DNA of 53,253 nt from the NCBI GenBank assembly GCA_029570205.1, contig JAKQSI010000070.1, forward strand, positions 1 to 53,253, read 5' to 3'. Each line of letters starts with the position of its first letter. Positions within the stretch are counted from its first letter, which is position 1. The translations under genes were made by a program, and so were the position numbers. This stretch comes from Candidatus Omnitrophota bacterium (lineage in GTDB: Bacteria > Hinthialibacterota > Hinthialibacteria > Hinthialibacterales > JAKPRU01). Of this stretch, positions 26,527 through 35,701 are shown one piece after another. The notes under the pieces are model-generated. The model did no database searches. It was not told the DNA's origin and worked only from the letters and a program-made list of their open reading frames with translations.

Positions 26527-28527
26527 GTGAAGGCAGCGCACGACCCTTTCAACCCTGGAATTTCGATTGCCTGCAGCGTCGTAATGATCGTTACACTCCT
26601 GATCGGAGTTCTTCCGCCCTGTTCCACAGAAGCGGCAGAGGCCCCCGGAACACAGAAAGTCCGACTCGCCTACAACAATCCCGGCCTCGTAGTCGACCTG
26701 GGAGTGGGCCTGTGGGCAAATCCGTTTCCCATGGACTGGGACGGGGATGGCGACAATGATCTTCTGGCCGCCTCCGCAGACACACCCTACAACGGAGTTT
26801 ACTTCTTTGAGAATGACGGGTCCGGCGTGTTTCGGCCCGGCAAACGTCTTTCGGAAGCCAAACCCAACGCCACTATTTCCTATCCCAACGGCCAGCCGAC
26901 TTTCTGCACCCCCGGAAAAGTATATCCCGACTACCGGAATACGTTTTATGCAAATCCGGTAGAGATTCCATACAAGCAGGAGTTCTTCGCAGGCCGAGAT
27001 AACCAATGGAAATTCGCCGATTATGACGGCGACGGGATCATTGATTTACTGATCGGCGTCAGTGACTGGCGCGAGTATGGCTGGGACAACGCATTCGATT
27101 CCGAGGGCAATTGGACACATGGACCCCTGCACGGATATGTCTACTGGGTAAAGAATAACGGTTCCGATGAGAAGCCCGAGTACGGCTCGGCGGTACAGAT
27201 TCAGGCCGGTGGGAAACCGCTGGATGTCTACGGCTGCCCCTCTCCCAACCTGGTCGATTGGGATGGCGACGGCGATCTCGACCTGATCTGCGGAGAGTTT
27301 CTGGATCGTATCTCTTTCTTTGAGAACGTCGGATCGCGCACGAAACCCGAATACGCCGAAGGGAGATTTCTTGAAATCAACGGGGAGACCCTTCACCTCG
27401 AACTGGAAATGCTGCAGGTCGTCGTATTCGATTGGGATAAGGATGGGGACCCCGACATCATTGTCGGCAAAGAAGACGGCCGTGTCGTACTGATTGAGAA
27501 CACCGGCAGCATGGAGAATAACCTCCCCGTGCTTGCCCCGCCCCGCTATTTTCGGCAGCAGGCCCAGGACGTCAAGTGCGGCGCGCTGACAACACCGTGC
27601 AGCGTGGATTGGGACGGCGATGGAGATGAGGATATCCTTTGCGGGAATACGGCAGGATTTCTTGAATACATCGAGAATCTCGATAATGGAAATCCCCCCA
27701 AGTGGGCGGCGCCCCAACGTCTAACTGCGGACGGCCAGGTGATCCGGATTATGGCCGGGCCACATCTCTCCATCCAGGGACCCTGCGAAGCCAAATGGGG
27801 ATACACAGTCCCCTATGTAGCCGATTGGGATATGGACGGCCTTCCCGACATTGTAATGAATACCATTGTGGGCAAAATTGTCTGGTTCCACAACATCGGT
27901 ACGCGAACCGCACCCCGCCTGGCCGCCATGCCGCCGGTCGAAGTGGAGTGGAACGGAACACCGCCGAAGCCCGCCTGGAACTGGTGGAATCCCGCCCCGA
28001 AAGAATTGGTCGTTCAGTGGCGCTCACGGCCGATCGTATGGGATCTCCAGCACGATGGCCTGAACGACCTGATTTCCATCGACCACGAGGGCTATCTCTG
28101 TTTCTTTGAACGACAGCGTAAAGGAGACAAACTGATTCTTCTACCGGGCCGGAGGATGTTTTTGAACGAAGACCTTTCTCCTCTCCGCCTGACTGACGGC
28201 AAGGCCGGGGCCAGCGGACGGCGCAAGATCGACCTGGTCGATTGGGACAACGACGGCGACCTCGATCTGTTGATTAACAGCCCCAAGGAATCCCCCAAGG
28301 AGACCCGGAATATCGCGCTTTACGAAAATCTCGGTAAAGAAGATGCATTTGTGTTCCGCTACAACGGCGACATTACCTCCGTCCAGCTCCAGGGCCACGA
28401 CACGTGTCCGACAACGGTCGATTGGAATCGAGACGGGATTCGCGATTTGCTGGTCGGCGCCGAAGATGGATTCTTCTATTATTTTCCCAGAAAGTCCGCG
28501 CAGGAAATGCTCGGTAAAAGGCCGTGA
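26527..28527 (+). CDS. Secreted FG-GAP/VCBS-repeat beta-propeller protein
   Basis: A large exported protein, about 666 aa. An N-terminal hydrophobic segment (ISIACSVVMIVTLLIGVLPP) is followed by at least seven calcium-binding turns of the form D-x-D-x-D-G-x-x-D: DWDGDGDNDLL, DYDGDGIIDLL, DWDGDGDLDLI, DWDKDGDPDII, DWDGDGDEDIL, DWDMDGLPDIV, DWDNDGDLDLL and a last variant DWNRDGIRDLL. These are blades of an integrin-alpha-like propeller used for binding or display at the surface. GTG at 26527 is chosen because GGAGG at 26516-26520 is correctly spaced. ATG codons at 26521 and 26467 are in the same frame. Its ligand is unknown. It converges with the next gene. Confidence 0.85.
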   Translation: MKAAHDPFNPGISIACSVVMIVTLLIGVLPPCSTEAAEAPGTQKVRLAYNNPGLVVDLGVGLWANPFPMDWDGDGDNDLLAASADTPYNGVYFFENDGSGVFRPGKRLSEAKPNATISYPNGQPTFCTPGKVYPDYRNTFYANPVEIPYKQEFFAGRDNQWKFADYDGDGIIDLLIGVSDWREYGWDNAFDSEGNWTHGPLHGYVYWVKNNGSDEKPEYGSAVQIQAGGKPLDVYGCPSPNLVDWDGDGDLDLICGEFLDRISFFENVGSRTKPEYAEGRFLEINGETLHLELEMLQVVVFDWDKDGDPDIIVGKEDGRVVLIENTGSMENNLPVLAPPRYFRQQAQDVKCGALTTPCSVDWDGDGDEDILCGNTAGFLEYIENLDNGNPPKWAAPQRLTADGQVIRIMAGPHLSIQGPCEAKWGYTVPYVADWDMDGLPDIVMNTIVGKIVWFHNIGTRTAPRLAAMPPVEVEWNGTPPKPAWNWWNPAPKELVVQWRSRPIVWDLQHDGLNDLISIDHEGYLCFFERQRKGDKLILLPGRRMFLNEDLSPLRLTDGKAGASGRRKIDLVDWDNDGDLDLLINSPKESPKETRNIALYENLGKEDAFVFRYNGDITSVQLQGHDTCPTTVDWNRDGIRDLLVGAEDGFFYYFPRKSAQEMLGKRP

Positions 28528-28570
28528 ATATAACCATCTACCACTGGCTGGAAGCCCGGGCCGCCCGGTA

Positions 28571-29404
28571 CTAGACTTCGACACCCATGACGCCTTTCAG
28601 AGCGAATCCGAATACAATCGAGAGTACGAAGAAGAGAATCAGCCAATGGATATGCCATCCGAATACGGCTAATTCCAGCGGCCTGTATTTCACCCGAATC
28701 GATTCGACTGGGGAAGACGCAGGGATGGAAGGTTCCCCCGGATACAGCAGCATATCCAGGACGCTCGAACCGACTCGGATTTCCGAAACCCGTCCCCAAT
28801 CCATGCCGACACGAATTTCCTTTTCAACTACCTCATCCCCCACCCGCACTCGTAAAGGATATTTCCCGTCCCTTGCGCAAATAATTCGCCAGGATATCTC
28901 CCGCGCCGATTCCACACGCACACCTGGCGTTTCCACTCGAATTGCTTCCGGCGCCTCCATCACAGGATTCCGCTTTAATGCCGCCGGATCCCGCATAGTC
29001 GCCGTGACAATCGCCCGCTCGCCGACCCTCATCGGACGCACGGAGAAATGAAGATTTAATTGAATAATAATGAAGGTCACCGGGACAATCAGAATCAGCA
29101 TCGGAACCAACGAATACTGCATATAAGTCAACGTATCCCTCAGGATTCTTCCTTGAAGAGAAAAGACCACTCCCAAATCATATTGGAATAGCCGAACGGC
29201 AATCAGATTGCCGCGAATACGGTTTCTGATTTCCCTGACCCGGTCCTGATTCGAAACCTTACCGAATATCCACACCATAATCGCCCCTGTCAGTAAAGAA
29301 ATAAAGATTATGCCCCATATCGGATCAACCGAATAGAACGGCCAGAGGACCATTTCAAACACTGTTGTCAGAATCCCGTTCAATAAACCGATTGCAACGA
29401 CCAT
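28571..29404 (-). CDS. Multi-pass membrane protein, tentatively Oxa1/EMC3-like
   Basis: An unnamed 277-aa protein at the end of the phosphodiesterase cluster. Hydrophobic helices lie at about residues 4-22, 28-46, 97-117 and 252-272. Between the second and third is a basic, helical cytoplasmic stretch (KVSNQDRVREIRNRIRGNLI, ending DTLTYMQYSLVP). Between the third and last is a beta-rich outer domain of about 130 residues (GERAIVTATM, RIICARDGKYPLRVRVGDEV). One helix, a charged helical hairpin and further helices recall archaeal DUF106 and the EMC3/TMCO1/YidC insertase family. The similarity is by layout only and should be tested. It lies about 140 bases after the small RHH-like gene on the same strand. 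Confidence 0.65.
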   Translation of the reverse strand: MVVAIGLLNGILTTVFEMVLWPFYSVDPIWGIIFISLLTGAIMVWIFGKVSNQDRVREIRNRIRGNLIAVRLFQYDLGVVFSLQGRILRDTLTYMQYSLVPMLILIVPVTFIIIQLNLHFSVRPMRVGERAIVTATMRDPAALKRNPVMEAPEAIRVETPGVRVESAREISWRIICARDGKYPLRVRVGDEVVEKEIRVGMDWGRVSEIRVGSSVLDMLLYPGEPSIPASSPVESIRVKYRPLELAVFGWHIHWLILFFVLSIVFGFALKGVMGVEV

Positions 29405-29500
29405 TCCAGTCCGTCCATGATCATCTATTTGCTGTTGTCAATACCGATGGCTCCCTCGTCTCTTACCCACAGGCTCGAAGCCTGTGCCTCCCTTCTTTTT

Positions 29501-29530
29501 CCCGGATTCCGGCTTTCGCCGGAATGACGG
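29501..29530. repeat. Short palindrome (CCGGCTTTCGCCGG type)
   Basis: cccggattccggctttcgcc then ggaatgacgg, same family as at 19394 and 23324. A second perfect hairpin, cacaggctcgaagcctgtg (8-bp stem, 3-base loop), lies at about 29468-29486. Confidence 0.8.
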
Positions 29531-29543
29531 AAGCCGGCCCAAT

Positions 29544-29735
29544 TCATGAGATATATCCAAGCCCCTGGAGTTTCTTCCGGACATCCTCTTCGCTGTCGGC
29601 CTCCTCCAGCTGCGCCATTTCCCTCTCCAGCGCGTGAGTCACGAATTCGTCTACAGAAGAATACCCGGCCATCTCGCTGTATTGCTTTACTTTCCGGTAC
29701 AGATCGTTATCCAATTTCACCTTGTGTCCGAACAT
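29544..29735 (-). CDS. Small RHH-like protein with LGY tail
   Basis: A 63-aa protein: a beta strand (HKVKLDNDLYRKVKQYSE) then two helices (SSVDEFVTHALEREMAQLEE), the outline of a ribbon-helix-helix (CopG/Arc-type) fold. It continues into an acidic helix ending DVRKKLQGLGYIS. The same terminal pattern (charged helix, Leu-x-x-Leu-Gly-Tyr) closes the CysC protein and the small protein at 37977-38195. The ATG at 29735 follows GAGAGG; a GTG six codons upstream is also in frame. It lies just after the first phosphodiesterase gene. RHH proteins usually bind DNA, so it could regulate the cluster, but the tail suggests a protein partner too. Confidence 0.72.
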   Translation of the reverse strand: MFGHKVKLDNDLYRKVKQYSEMAGYSSVDEFVTHALEREMAQLEEADSEEDVRKKLQGLGYIS

Positions 29736-29759
29736 GTTTCTTTCCTCTCTCACGGCGAC

Positions 29760-31910
29760 TCAGCCGTTTTCCATCGTGACGTGGGTCGCTGCGTTTGTCG
29801 TCGGCTCCAGGCAGTTTTTCCCGATCATCTCCGGCAGCGGTTCAACTCCGAATTCGGCCAATACGGCGACGGTCAAATCATACAACGCCGGGGTCTCTAA
29901 TATAATCTTCCGATTCGTCAGCAGCACTCCCGGGATGACACGGTGATCCATGCAATGATCCCCGCTCCATGGGTCCTCGTTGACCGGAAACAATTCCAAC
30001 GGAAACTGGCCGAGCGGACTCTCCCAGGAACAGCGATAACCGCGGTTGTAGCCGATAATCAGATCCGGCCCCCACTCTGTGCAGGGACCATGGAAATCCC
30101 GATGCGTCCGGGTCACCAGGCTGATCGGGCGCTGCCCGTTCCGCGGGTCCTCCATCGCGAGCAGATCGGCCTCCAGCTCGTTCAACAGTTCCTCGTACTC
30201 GGCGCCGGGCAGCACAATTCCCTGCTTTTCCCTTCCCTTTACATTGAGGTACAAACCGTTAATTCCGAGGCCGTATGCTTTCGTTTCCGGCCAATCGATA
30301 TTCCCAAAATAGCGGTGCATGGCCTGCTCCGCCGGTCGAATCAATTTCAAGTAGCCCATCTCTACCAGCCATGAATTGAGATTGACTCCGTAGTAAAAAG
30401 GGCAGAATCCATGGTCCGACATGACAATCAGGGTTGTATTGTCGTCTATAGTGTTTTGTACCCTCCCCAGGGCTTCGTCCATTTCCAGGTAAATCCTCCG
30501 AATCCCGTCCGAGAGGAACTCATCGTGTACATGACAGGGATGCTCCGGGTCCATGTACCGCCACAGCATGTGCGAGCCCTGGTCCAGACTGGAAAAATAG
30601 AAGAATAACAATCCATCGTCAAATGTTTCCATGAAGTAATCCAGCGCCTTCCGCGTCTCCTGGAAAATCATTTCCGACTGATCCCAGAAATCGCGTCCGG
30701 TGAATACGCCCTCGCTGAACGCTTTTGTATCCGCCGGCAGCCCCTTTGTGTAAAAATACCCCAGTGATTCGAACAATTCCCGCGACCAATCCTCCGGCGT
30801 AGAAATCGGCAAGGCGGGATCTTCGGGGTTAATCTGTAGCGGTGTCATATACAATTCAAATGCGGGCCGGACTTTCTTCAGGTAAAAGCGCGCGATCGCG
30901 CTGATATTCACCAGGTACGGAACCGCCTCAAAATCCAGCCGAATCCAGTCGCTCCACTCGCCTTCCTGAAGGATGAACTCATCGTCCTGCATGACGAATT
31001 TCGCAACGGGTATCTCCGGGTCGATCAATATCTCGAAATCAATACTGCATTTCGGGGTCAGGTACTCCTGTTTTTTCTTTTTCGCGCTCCGACGCGAGGC
31101 GGCTTTCTTGATACGCTGAAAGGTATTGTCCGGGCCGTTAATCCGGGCCTTAATTCGATGATTCTGTATCTGTACCTTATGGACCTCGCCGCCGCCTCGG
31201 TCAATGTCGTCGGCGTTGGGCGGGATGATTTCCGTATAATACGAATACTTCCCCATCGTGCCGCGCATGTCCGGTGTGCCCAGGCCGGAGAGCGACCTCC
31301 CCGAGGATGGGACCGGCGGATAATTTGCCGGCATTTTGTAAATCGTTGTGGGAATGCCATGTTCTTCCAATATCTGCCAGAATGCTTTACCCCGGCGCAG
31401 CTGCTCAATCTTCCCTCCGGATAGCGGAATAACCCACTTTCCCACGGCGACAGTCTTCTCCGGACCTTCACTGCGCGACATGGAAGAATACACGCCGGCC
31501 TCTCCGGGAACCTGAAAAGCGCTCAGATCCCGATGAATAAAATCATAGATGCCGTGGCCGCCGGGATCCATGCCGGTAATAAATGTCGACCAGGCCACCG
31601 GACTTTGCGGCGGCTGAGTGGTTTGAAGCGGTTTGAAGTCTCCCTCGGAGATCAGGCGCTGGAAATTCGGCATAACGCCTTCATCTACATATTTCTTTAA
31701 CAAATTCGGGTCCATGCCGTCGATGCCCAGGATAATAACTTTTTTTCCACTCTTTCCCCGGGCGGAATAACGGCGATAATTTCCCGCCACGGCCTTTCCC
31801 TGGGCCGCCATGGGTGACCCCCCCGACAAGCCTACCGAGGCCCCACCGATGGCACAGGAAATCAGCCCAAGACATTCTCTTCTATCCACGGTATTTCTCC
31901 ATTTCTGCAT
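29760..31910 (-). CDS. AlkP-superfamily phosphodiesterase, probably exported
   Basis: A 716-aa protein of the alkaline phosphatase/nucleotide pyrophosphatase superfamily. Metal and nucleophile motifs are VIILGIDGMDPNLLKKYV (Asp64), SPVAWSTFITGMDPGGHGIY (Ser/Thr nucleophile at 108-109), LIVMSDHGF and WSGDHCMDHRVIPGVLL. The N-terminus (DRRECLGLISCAIGGASVG) has a twin arginine and a hydrophobic stretch, so Tat export is plausible. A beta insert at about 225-370 (EGEWSDWIRLDFEAV, PAFELYMTPLQINPEDP) is shared with the next gene. The ATG at 31910 or a GTG at 31889 behind GGAG could be the start. First of four paralogues here; the substrate, presumably a phosphodiester or pyrophosphate, is unknown. 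Confidence 0.88.
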   Translation of the reverse strand: MQKWRNTVDRRECLGLISCAIGGASVGLSGGSPMAAQGKAVAGNYRRYSARGKSGKKVIILGIDGMDPNLLKKYVDEGVMPNFQRLISEGDFKPLQTTQPPQSPVAWSTFITGMDPGGHGIYDFIHRDLSAFQVPGEAGVYSSMSRSEGPEKTVAVGKWVIPLSGGKIEQLRRGKAFWQILEEHGIPTTIYKMPANYPPVPSSGRSLSGLGTPDMRGTMGKYSYYTEIIPPNADDIDRGGGEVHKVQIQNHRIKARINGPDNTFQRIKKAASRRSAKKKKQEYLTPKCSIDFEILIDPEIPVAKFVMQDDEFILQEGEWSDWIRLDFEAVPYLVNISAIARFYLKKVRPAFELYMTPLQINPEDPALPISTPEDWSRELFESLGYFYTKGLPADTKAFSEGVFTGRDFWDQSEMIFQETRKALDYFMETFDDGLLFFYFSSLDQGSHMLWRYMDPEHPCHVHDEFLSDGIRRIYLEMDEALGRVQNTIDDNTTLIVMSDHGFCPFYYGVNLNSWLVEMGYLKLIRPAEQAMHRYFGNIDWPETKAYGLGINGLYLNVKGREKQGIVLPGAEYEELLNELEADLLAMEDPRNGQRPISLVTRTHRDFHGPCTEWGPDLIIGYNRGYRCSWESPLGQFPLELFPVNEDPWSGDHCMDHRVIPGVLLTNRKIILETPALYDLTVAVLAEFGVEPLPEMIGKNCLEPTTNAATHVTMENG

Positions 31911-31949
31911 GTCCGAGCAATCCCGAGCCTATTACGATAGCGGTTCTCC

Positions 31950-34058
31950 TCATGACGTTGTCTGCCCCCATTTCCTATTCTGCGGCAGCAGGGATTTCCC
32001 GTCGCAATAGGCGGGAATGGGCACACCGAACAGGTCCATAGCCGTCGCGCCGATGTCCATGATGCTCGGGTGCGGATTCTCGATCTTTCGGTTACAGAAA
32101 AAGATACCGGGGACATCGACCGGATTTACGCAGTGGTCACCGCTCCAGTTTTTCTCATTGTCCTCAATCTTATCGTTCGAAATGACACCCGTGGCGCAGC
32201 TCCAGGAGGTGCGATATCCGGGTTGGAACCCCACGATCAGATCCGGCGCCTCGTTCACATAAGGCCCCTGGTAGAGTTCGTTCGACAAATATACCTCGCG
32301 CACAGCCGGGCTATTTTCACTCTCGTCGCGCAATTGTTTCAGCTTCTCTGAAATCTCTTGTTTCAACTGCTCGGCGTCCGCTTTCTCCACGATCCCTCGC
32401 GATTCACGACCCCGCAGGTTCAGGTAGATCCCGCCCAAGCCCACGGCATACGCCTTCGTACGTTCCCAGTCCACATCCTGAAGCCATTCCGCGGCGGTCG
32501 GCTGAGATTTCAAGGAAAGGTAGCCATTCTGATAAAGCCACGTATTGAGATTGACACCGCGTTTGAATTCTTTAAATCCATGGTCGGACAGGATCATTAG
32601 AACCGTATCTTCGTCGATATTCAAAAGGATGCGACCCAGCAAGTCATCTATTCTTCGGTACAAGTCCTTAATGGTGTTGCGGTATTGTTCGATATCCTTC
32701 CCACGGTTAGCCGGATGGTCGGCATTCAAATATCGCCAGAACATGTGCTGGATTCGGTCGGTGGCATCGAACACACAGGCCACAACACCGCGACGGGTTT
32801 TCTCGAGCGCATCAAAAAACATCTTCTCGCGCTCCTCGTGAATCAGATAGACCTGCTTCAGAAAAGCGTCCTCATTGAGTACCCGTTCGTTGAGTCCCCA
32901 GGTGTCCTCTGCAAGGCCGAGGGTAGCATAAGACCCCAGAGTTTTCGCAAGGTAGATTGCGTAGGTAAAGGGATGAGAGATCGGGAGGGACGGTTTATCC
33001 GGATCGATATGGATGGGAGTCACATACAGTTTGAAGTGCGGAGACGTCTCGAGCAGGTAGAATCGGCAAATCCCGCGCGCTTTCATTCCCAATGCGGCTG
33101 GGAACTCTACAGAAATCCAGGGCGTATATTCATTTAGTTTCAACGGATATTTTTTCTTCGCCAGAATCATCTCCGCTGTTCCATTACCATTGAGCCGCAC
33201 CTCGAACGGGACACAAATCTCGCCGCCGTTTTTCTTGAGCGAATTCATCGGGCCGGAGAGATAACTTCGCACAACGCCATTCGATATCTCAACCGGAATC
33301 TGCATCCCACCGGTGTATCTACTGCATTCTTCGGGGGCGCTGCTGTAATAAGAGAATGTTCCCTGGCTTCCTTTCAGGTCCGGTACACACATCGCCGATA
33401 ACGACACGCCGTGAAATTTCTCAGGCGGAAAGGAAATCGGCACGCGCAGGATGGTACTGAACACACCATGGTCGCCGAGGACTTTCCAGAACGGCTGACT
33501 TTTTCGACGGAGCTGCATAAGCGGTTTTCCGATCGGGATTCTGTACTTTCCGATAGAAATCCCGCGTGTCGATGTGCCGATCTGGGCCGAGGAGAGCTGC
33601 GGCAAATACGATTTGCGGTTCGGTTCGAGAAAATCGAATATCCGGTGTTTGCCGGGATTACAGCATGTTTGAAAGGAAGACCAGGCGACCGGCGATACCG
33701 CCGGGAATGTGGTCCGCAGACGGCTGAACGTTCCCTGATCCCGCAATTTCGCATAATTGGGAAGGATACCCTCCTGCATCCACTGTTCGGTCAGGTCCGG
33801 GTCCTGGCCATCAAACCCGACAATGACTACTCGTTTGATCCGACTCCCGGCCAGCGCCTTTCGTCCGCGAAACAGGCGAAACATCCAGCGAATCGGCCAG
33901 GTAATTAACGTGAGAAATGCCAGGAAAAAAGTAATAAAGAGAATAAAAAAAGAAGAGACAAACGCGAATCCGGCTCCGGGGCCGATGTACGCGAAGGCCA
34001 TGCCGGGGAACAGTATCCCGGAAAGTAAGAAAACAGTTAAGAATGTTACAAATATCAT
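31950..34058 (-). CDS. AlkP-superfamily phosphodiesterase, membrane-anchored
   Basis: Closest paralogue of its downstream neighbour. The N-terminus has two membrane helices (MIFVTFLTVFLLSGILFPGM and FFILFITFFLAFLTLITWPI) separated by AYIGPGAG, then a basic stretch (RWMFRLFRGRKALAGSRIKR), so the enzyme domain should face the cytoplasm. Active-site motifs are VVIVGFDGQDPDL, SPVAWSSFQTCCNPGKHRIF, LMILSDHGFKEF and WSGDHCVNPVDVPGIFF. It contains the same beta insert as its neighbour (EYTPWISVEFPAALG, PHFKLYVTPIHIDPDKP). The frame is open 48 codons upstream, but that part is encoded by two intergenic repeats, so the ATG at 34058 is preferred. Length 702 aa. Stop-to-start gap to the next gene is 39 bases. 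Confidence 0.88.
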   Translation of the reverse strand: MIFVTFLTVFLLSGILFPGMAFAYIGPGAGFAFVSSFFILFITFFLAFLTLITWPIRWMFRLFRGRKALAGSRIKRVVIVGFDGQDPDLTEQWMQEGILPNYAKLRDQGTFSRLRTTFPAVSPVAWSSFQTCCNPGKHRIFDFLEPNRKSYLPQLSSAQIGTSTRGISIGKYRIPIGKPLMQLRRKSQPFWKVLGDHGVFSTILRVPISFPPEKFHGVSLSAMCVPDLKGSQGTFSYYSSAPEECSRYTGGMQIPVEISNGVVRSYLSGPMNSLKKNGGEICVPFEVRLNGNGTAEMILAKKKYPLKLNEYTPWISVEFPAALGMKARGICRFYLLETSPHFKLYVTPIHIDPDKPSLPISHPFTYAIYLAKTLGSYATLGLAEDTWGLNERVLNEDAFLKQVYLIHEEREKMFFDALEKTRRGVVACVFDATDRIQHMFWRYLNADHPANRGKDIEQYRNTIKDLYRRIDDLLGRILLNIDEDTVLMILSDHGFKEFKRGVNLNTWLYQNGYLSLKSQPTAAEWLQDVDWERTKAYAVGLGGIYLNLRGRESRGIVEKADAEQLKQEISEKLKQLRDESENSPAVREVYLSNELYQGPYVNEAPDLIVGFQPGYRTSWSCATGVISNDKIEDNEKNWSGDHCVNPVDVPGIFFCNRKIENPHPSIMDIGATAMDLFGVPIPAYCDGKSLLPQNRKWGQTTS

Positions 34059-34085
34059 CGATCCATCAATCTGTCCGGTGGCCAT

Positions 34086-34204
34086 CAGGGCAGGCACAGG
34101 GGCCTGCCCCCATAATGTCGTGGCCGGGTAGCTGGGGCAGCCCTGAACTAATCGCCCGCCCCCCTCGATGGAGAAGGCGGGAGCTGCGCTCCCGCACTCC
34201 AAGG
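34086..34204. repeat. Two hairpin elements at the junction of two phosphodiesterase genes
   Basis: gggcaggcacaggggcctgcccc (34088-34110) is a hairpin of the CAGGC...GCCTG family. gcgggagctgcgctcccgc (about 34177-34195, stem GCGGGAGC/GCTCCCGC) belongs to another common palindrome. They separate the end of the third AlkP gene from the start of the second. Confidence 0.7.
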
Positions 34205-34209
34205 GACTC

Positions 34210-35517
34210 CTACGACAGAAATCGCTCGAATCGGGTCGCGAGATCGGTAATCATCAGATCGCCATCAACCGATTCACCGGCCCAGAAGAACGCATCATCC
34301 CATGTGTGCATTCCCTGTAAGTCGGTTTCTGTGAATAGGTCATTCTTCACCAGATTTCCTTTTGTATCATAGCCGGAATAGGTCAAAACAATCAGGTCCG
34401 GTCCGTGGGGAACACACGGTCCCGAATAAATGTCTGCGCATCGAAACACTTCTCGAACGACCGGCTCGCCCTCATTCCGTAATGCAAGCAACTGACTCGA
34501 CATTTCCTCGGTCAGATTCCCGACCTCCGCTGTTTCCACACATCCATCCCGGAAGCGGTCTTTCCGGTTGAAATAAATCCGGCTGGGATCCAACGCAAAG
34601 GCCCTTGAGTCAGGCGAAAGGTTCTGCAATGTCGGTTCCGTCGCCTGTTCCAACCGTTGATATCCCTCCTGCCGAAGCCAAGCATTCAGGTTAAATTCGC
34701 GCTTGATTGCAGTAAACCCATGATCGGAAAGAAGAAACAGGCCGGTCAGGCCCTGCTCCCTGCCTGCCTTCTGCCGATATCGTTCCACAATCTCTGCAAT
34801 AAAACGGTCCACCGCCCGATAGTATTGCCGGACCACGGTGTGATACGGGTGAGTTGTGTCCGCAATCGCGTTCCATAAATAATGCTGAACGCGATCTGTT
34901 CCGGTAGTCACAACCTGGAAATAATCCCATTCCTCCCTGTCCCATAAAAGATCCACAAGGGAACGCTGTCCCTCAAGGGTCGAATGAAGAGATTGTATCA
35001 GATAATCATGGTCCTCCCGCGCGCGCTGGGTGTCGATATCGGTTTCATAGTTTAACCGTTTCAGATCGGGAAGAAGGCGCGCGGGAAACACCGCTTTGCG
35101 CAGGTCCAGAGCCACAAAGCCCGAAACAAGTACCCCCTGAATGGGTCGCGCGGGGTAAGTCGAAGGCTGGTTGATCACAACGGATTTTTTGGACTTCTGC
35201 CCCAGCCGATCCCACAGGGTCGGAACTTGCACATCCCGAAACGAGGGGAACCGCGTCTCTTTGGAGCCGGGCTTGAGGTCGATGAATCCGAATATCCCAT
35301 GTGTCCCCGGTCCGGCGCCGGTCATGAAACTGGTCCAACTGACTGCCGAGATTTCCGGCAGGGTGACTTTCATCGGTTGAAGATGCCCCTGGGCGCAGAG
35401 TTCCGCCATGGCGGGCATTGTGCCGTCTGCGGCCAACACCCGCAAAAGGCTGTATGGAACACCATCCAGCCCGATTACGCATATCCGCTTTTTCGGTTTT
35501 CTGAGAAATCCCAGCAT
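34210..35517 (-). CDS. AlkP-superfamily phosphodiesterase, soluble, short C-terminus
   Basis: A 435-aa paralogue without signal peptide or membrane helix, so presumably cytoplasmic. Motifs are ICVIGLDGVPYSLLRVLA, SAVSWTSFMTGAGPGTHGIF (nucleophile), GLFLLSDHGFTAIKREFNLN and MHTWDDAFFWAGESVDGDLM. It lacks the beta insert of the two larger paralogues. The C-terminus stops at ITDLATRFERFLS, whereas relatives continue through a further strand and a G-x-P-x-P-x-x-M-x-G-x-S segment. The stop lies only eight bases from an intergenic palindrome, which suggests the end was lost when that element arrived. The final metal-binding histidine region is atypical (DDAFFWAG), so activity may be altered. Confidence 0.85.
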   Translation of the reverse strand: MLGFLRKPKKRICVIGLDGVPYSLLRVLAADGTMPAMAELCAQGHLQPMKVTLPEISAVSWTSFMTGAGPGTHGIFGFIDLKPGSKETRFPSFRDVQVPTLWDRLGQKSKKSVVINQPSTYPARPIQGVLVSGFVALDLRKAVFPARLLPDLKRLNYETDIDTQRAREDHDYLIQSLHSTLEGQRSLVDLLWDREEWDYFQVVTTGTDRVQHYLWNAIADTTHPYHTVVRQYYRAVDRFIAEIVERYRQKAGREQGLTGLFLLSDHGFTAIKREFNLNAWLRQEGYQRLEQATEPTLQNLSPDSRAFALDPSRIYFNRKDRFRDGCVETAEVGNLTEEMSSQLLALRNEGEPVVREVFRCADIYSGPCVPHGPDLIVLTYSGYDTKGNLVKNDLFTETDLQGMHTWDDAFFWAGESVDGDLMITDLATRFERFLS

Positions 35518-35653
35518 CCGACCGCCCTCATTTTGGTGAAATTAACGACTGAACTTCGTAGAGTCTTGTCGGCTTTTGGCCCCCAGTCAAGAAGGACTCG
35601 GTTTTGGGGCGGTTGTGTGCTGTTCGGTCAAACCCCGCCCGACCTTTCGGAGT

Positions 35654-35698
35654 AATCAACCCCCACCTCACCTCCCCCGAGATTCGGGGTAGGGATCA
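35654..35698. repeat. CTCCCCCG-type palindrome, inverted copy
   Basis: tcaacccccacctcacctcc then cccgagattcggggtagg, the inverted counterpart of the element at 1976-2013, between cysC and the third AlkP gene. Confidence 0.7.
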
Positions 35699-35701
35699 TG
35701 T

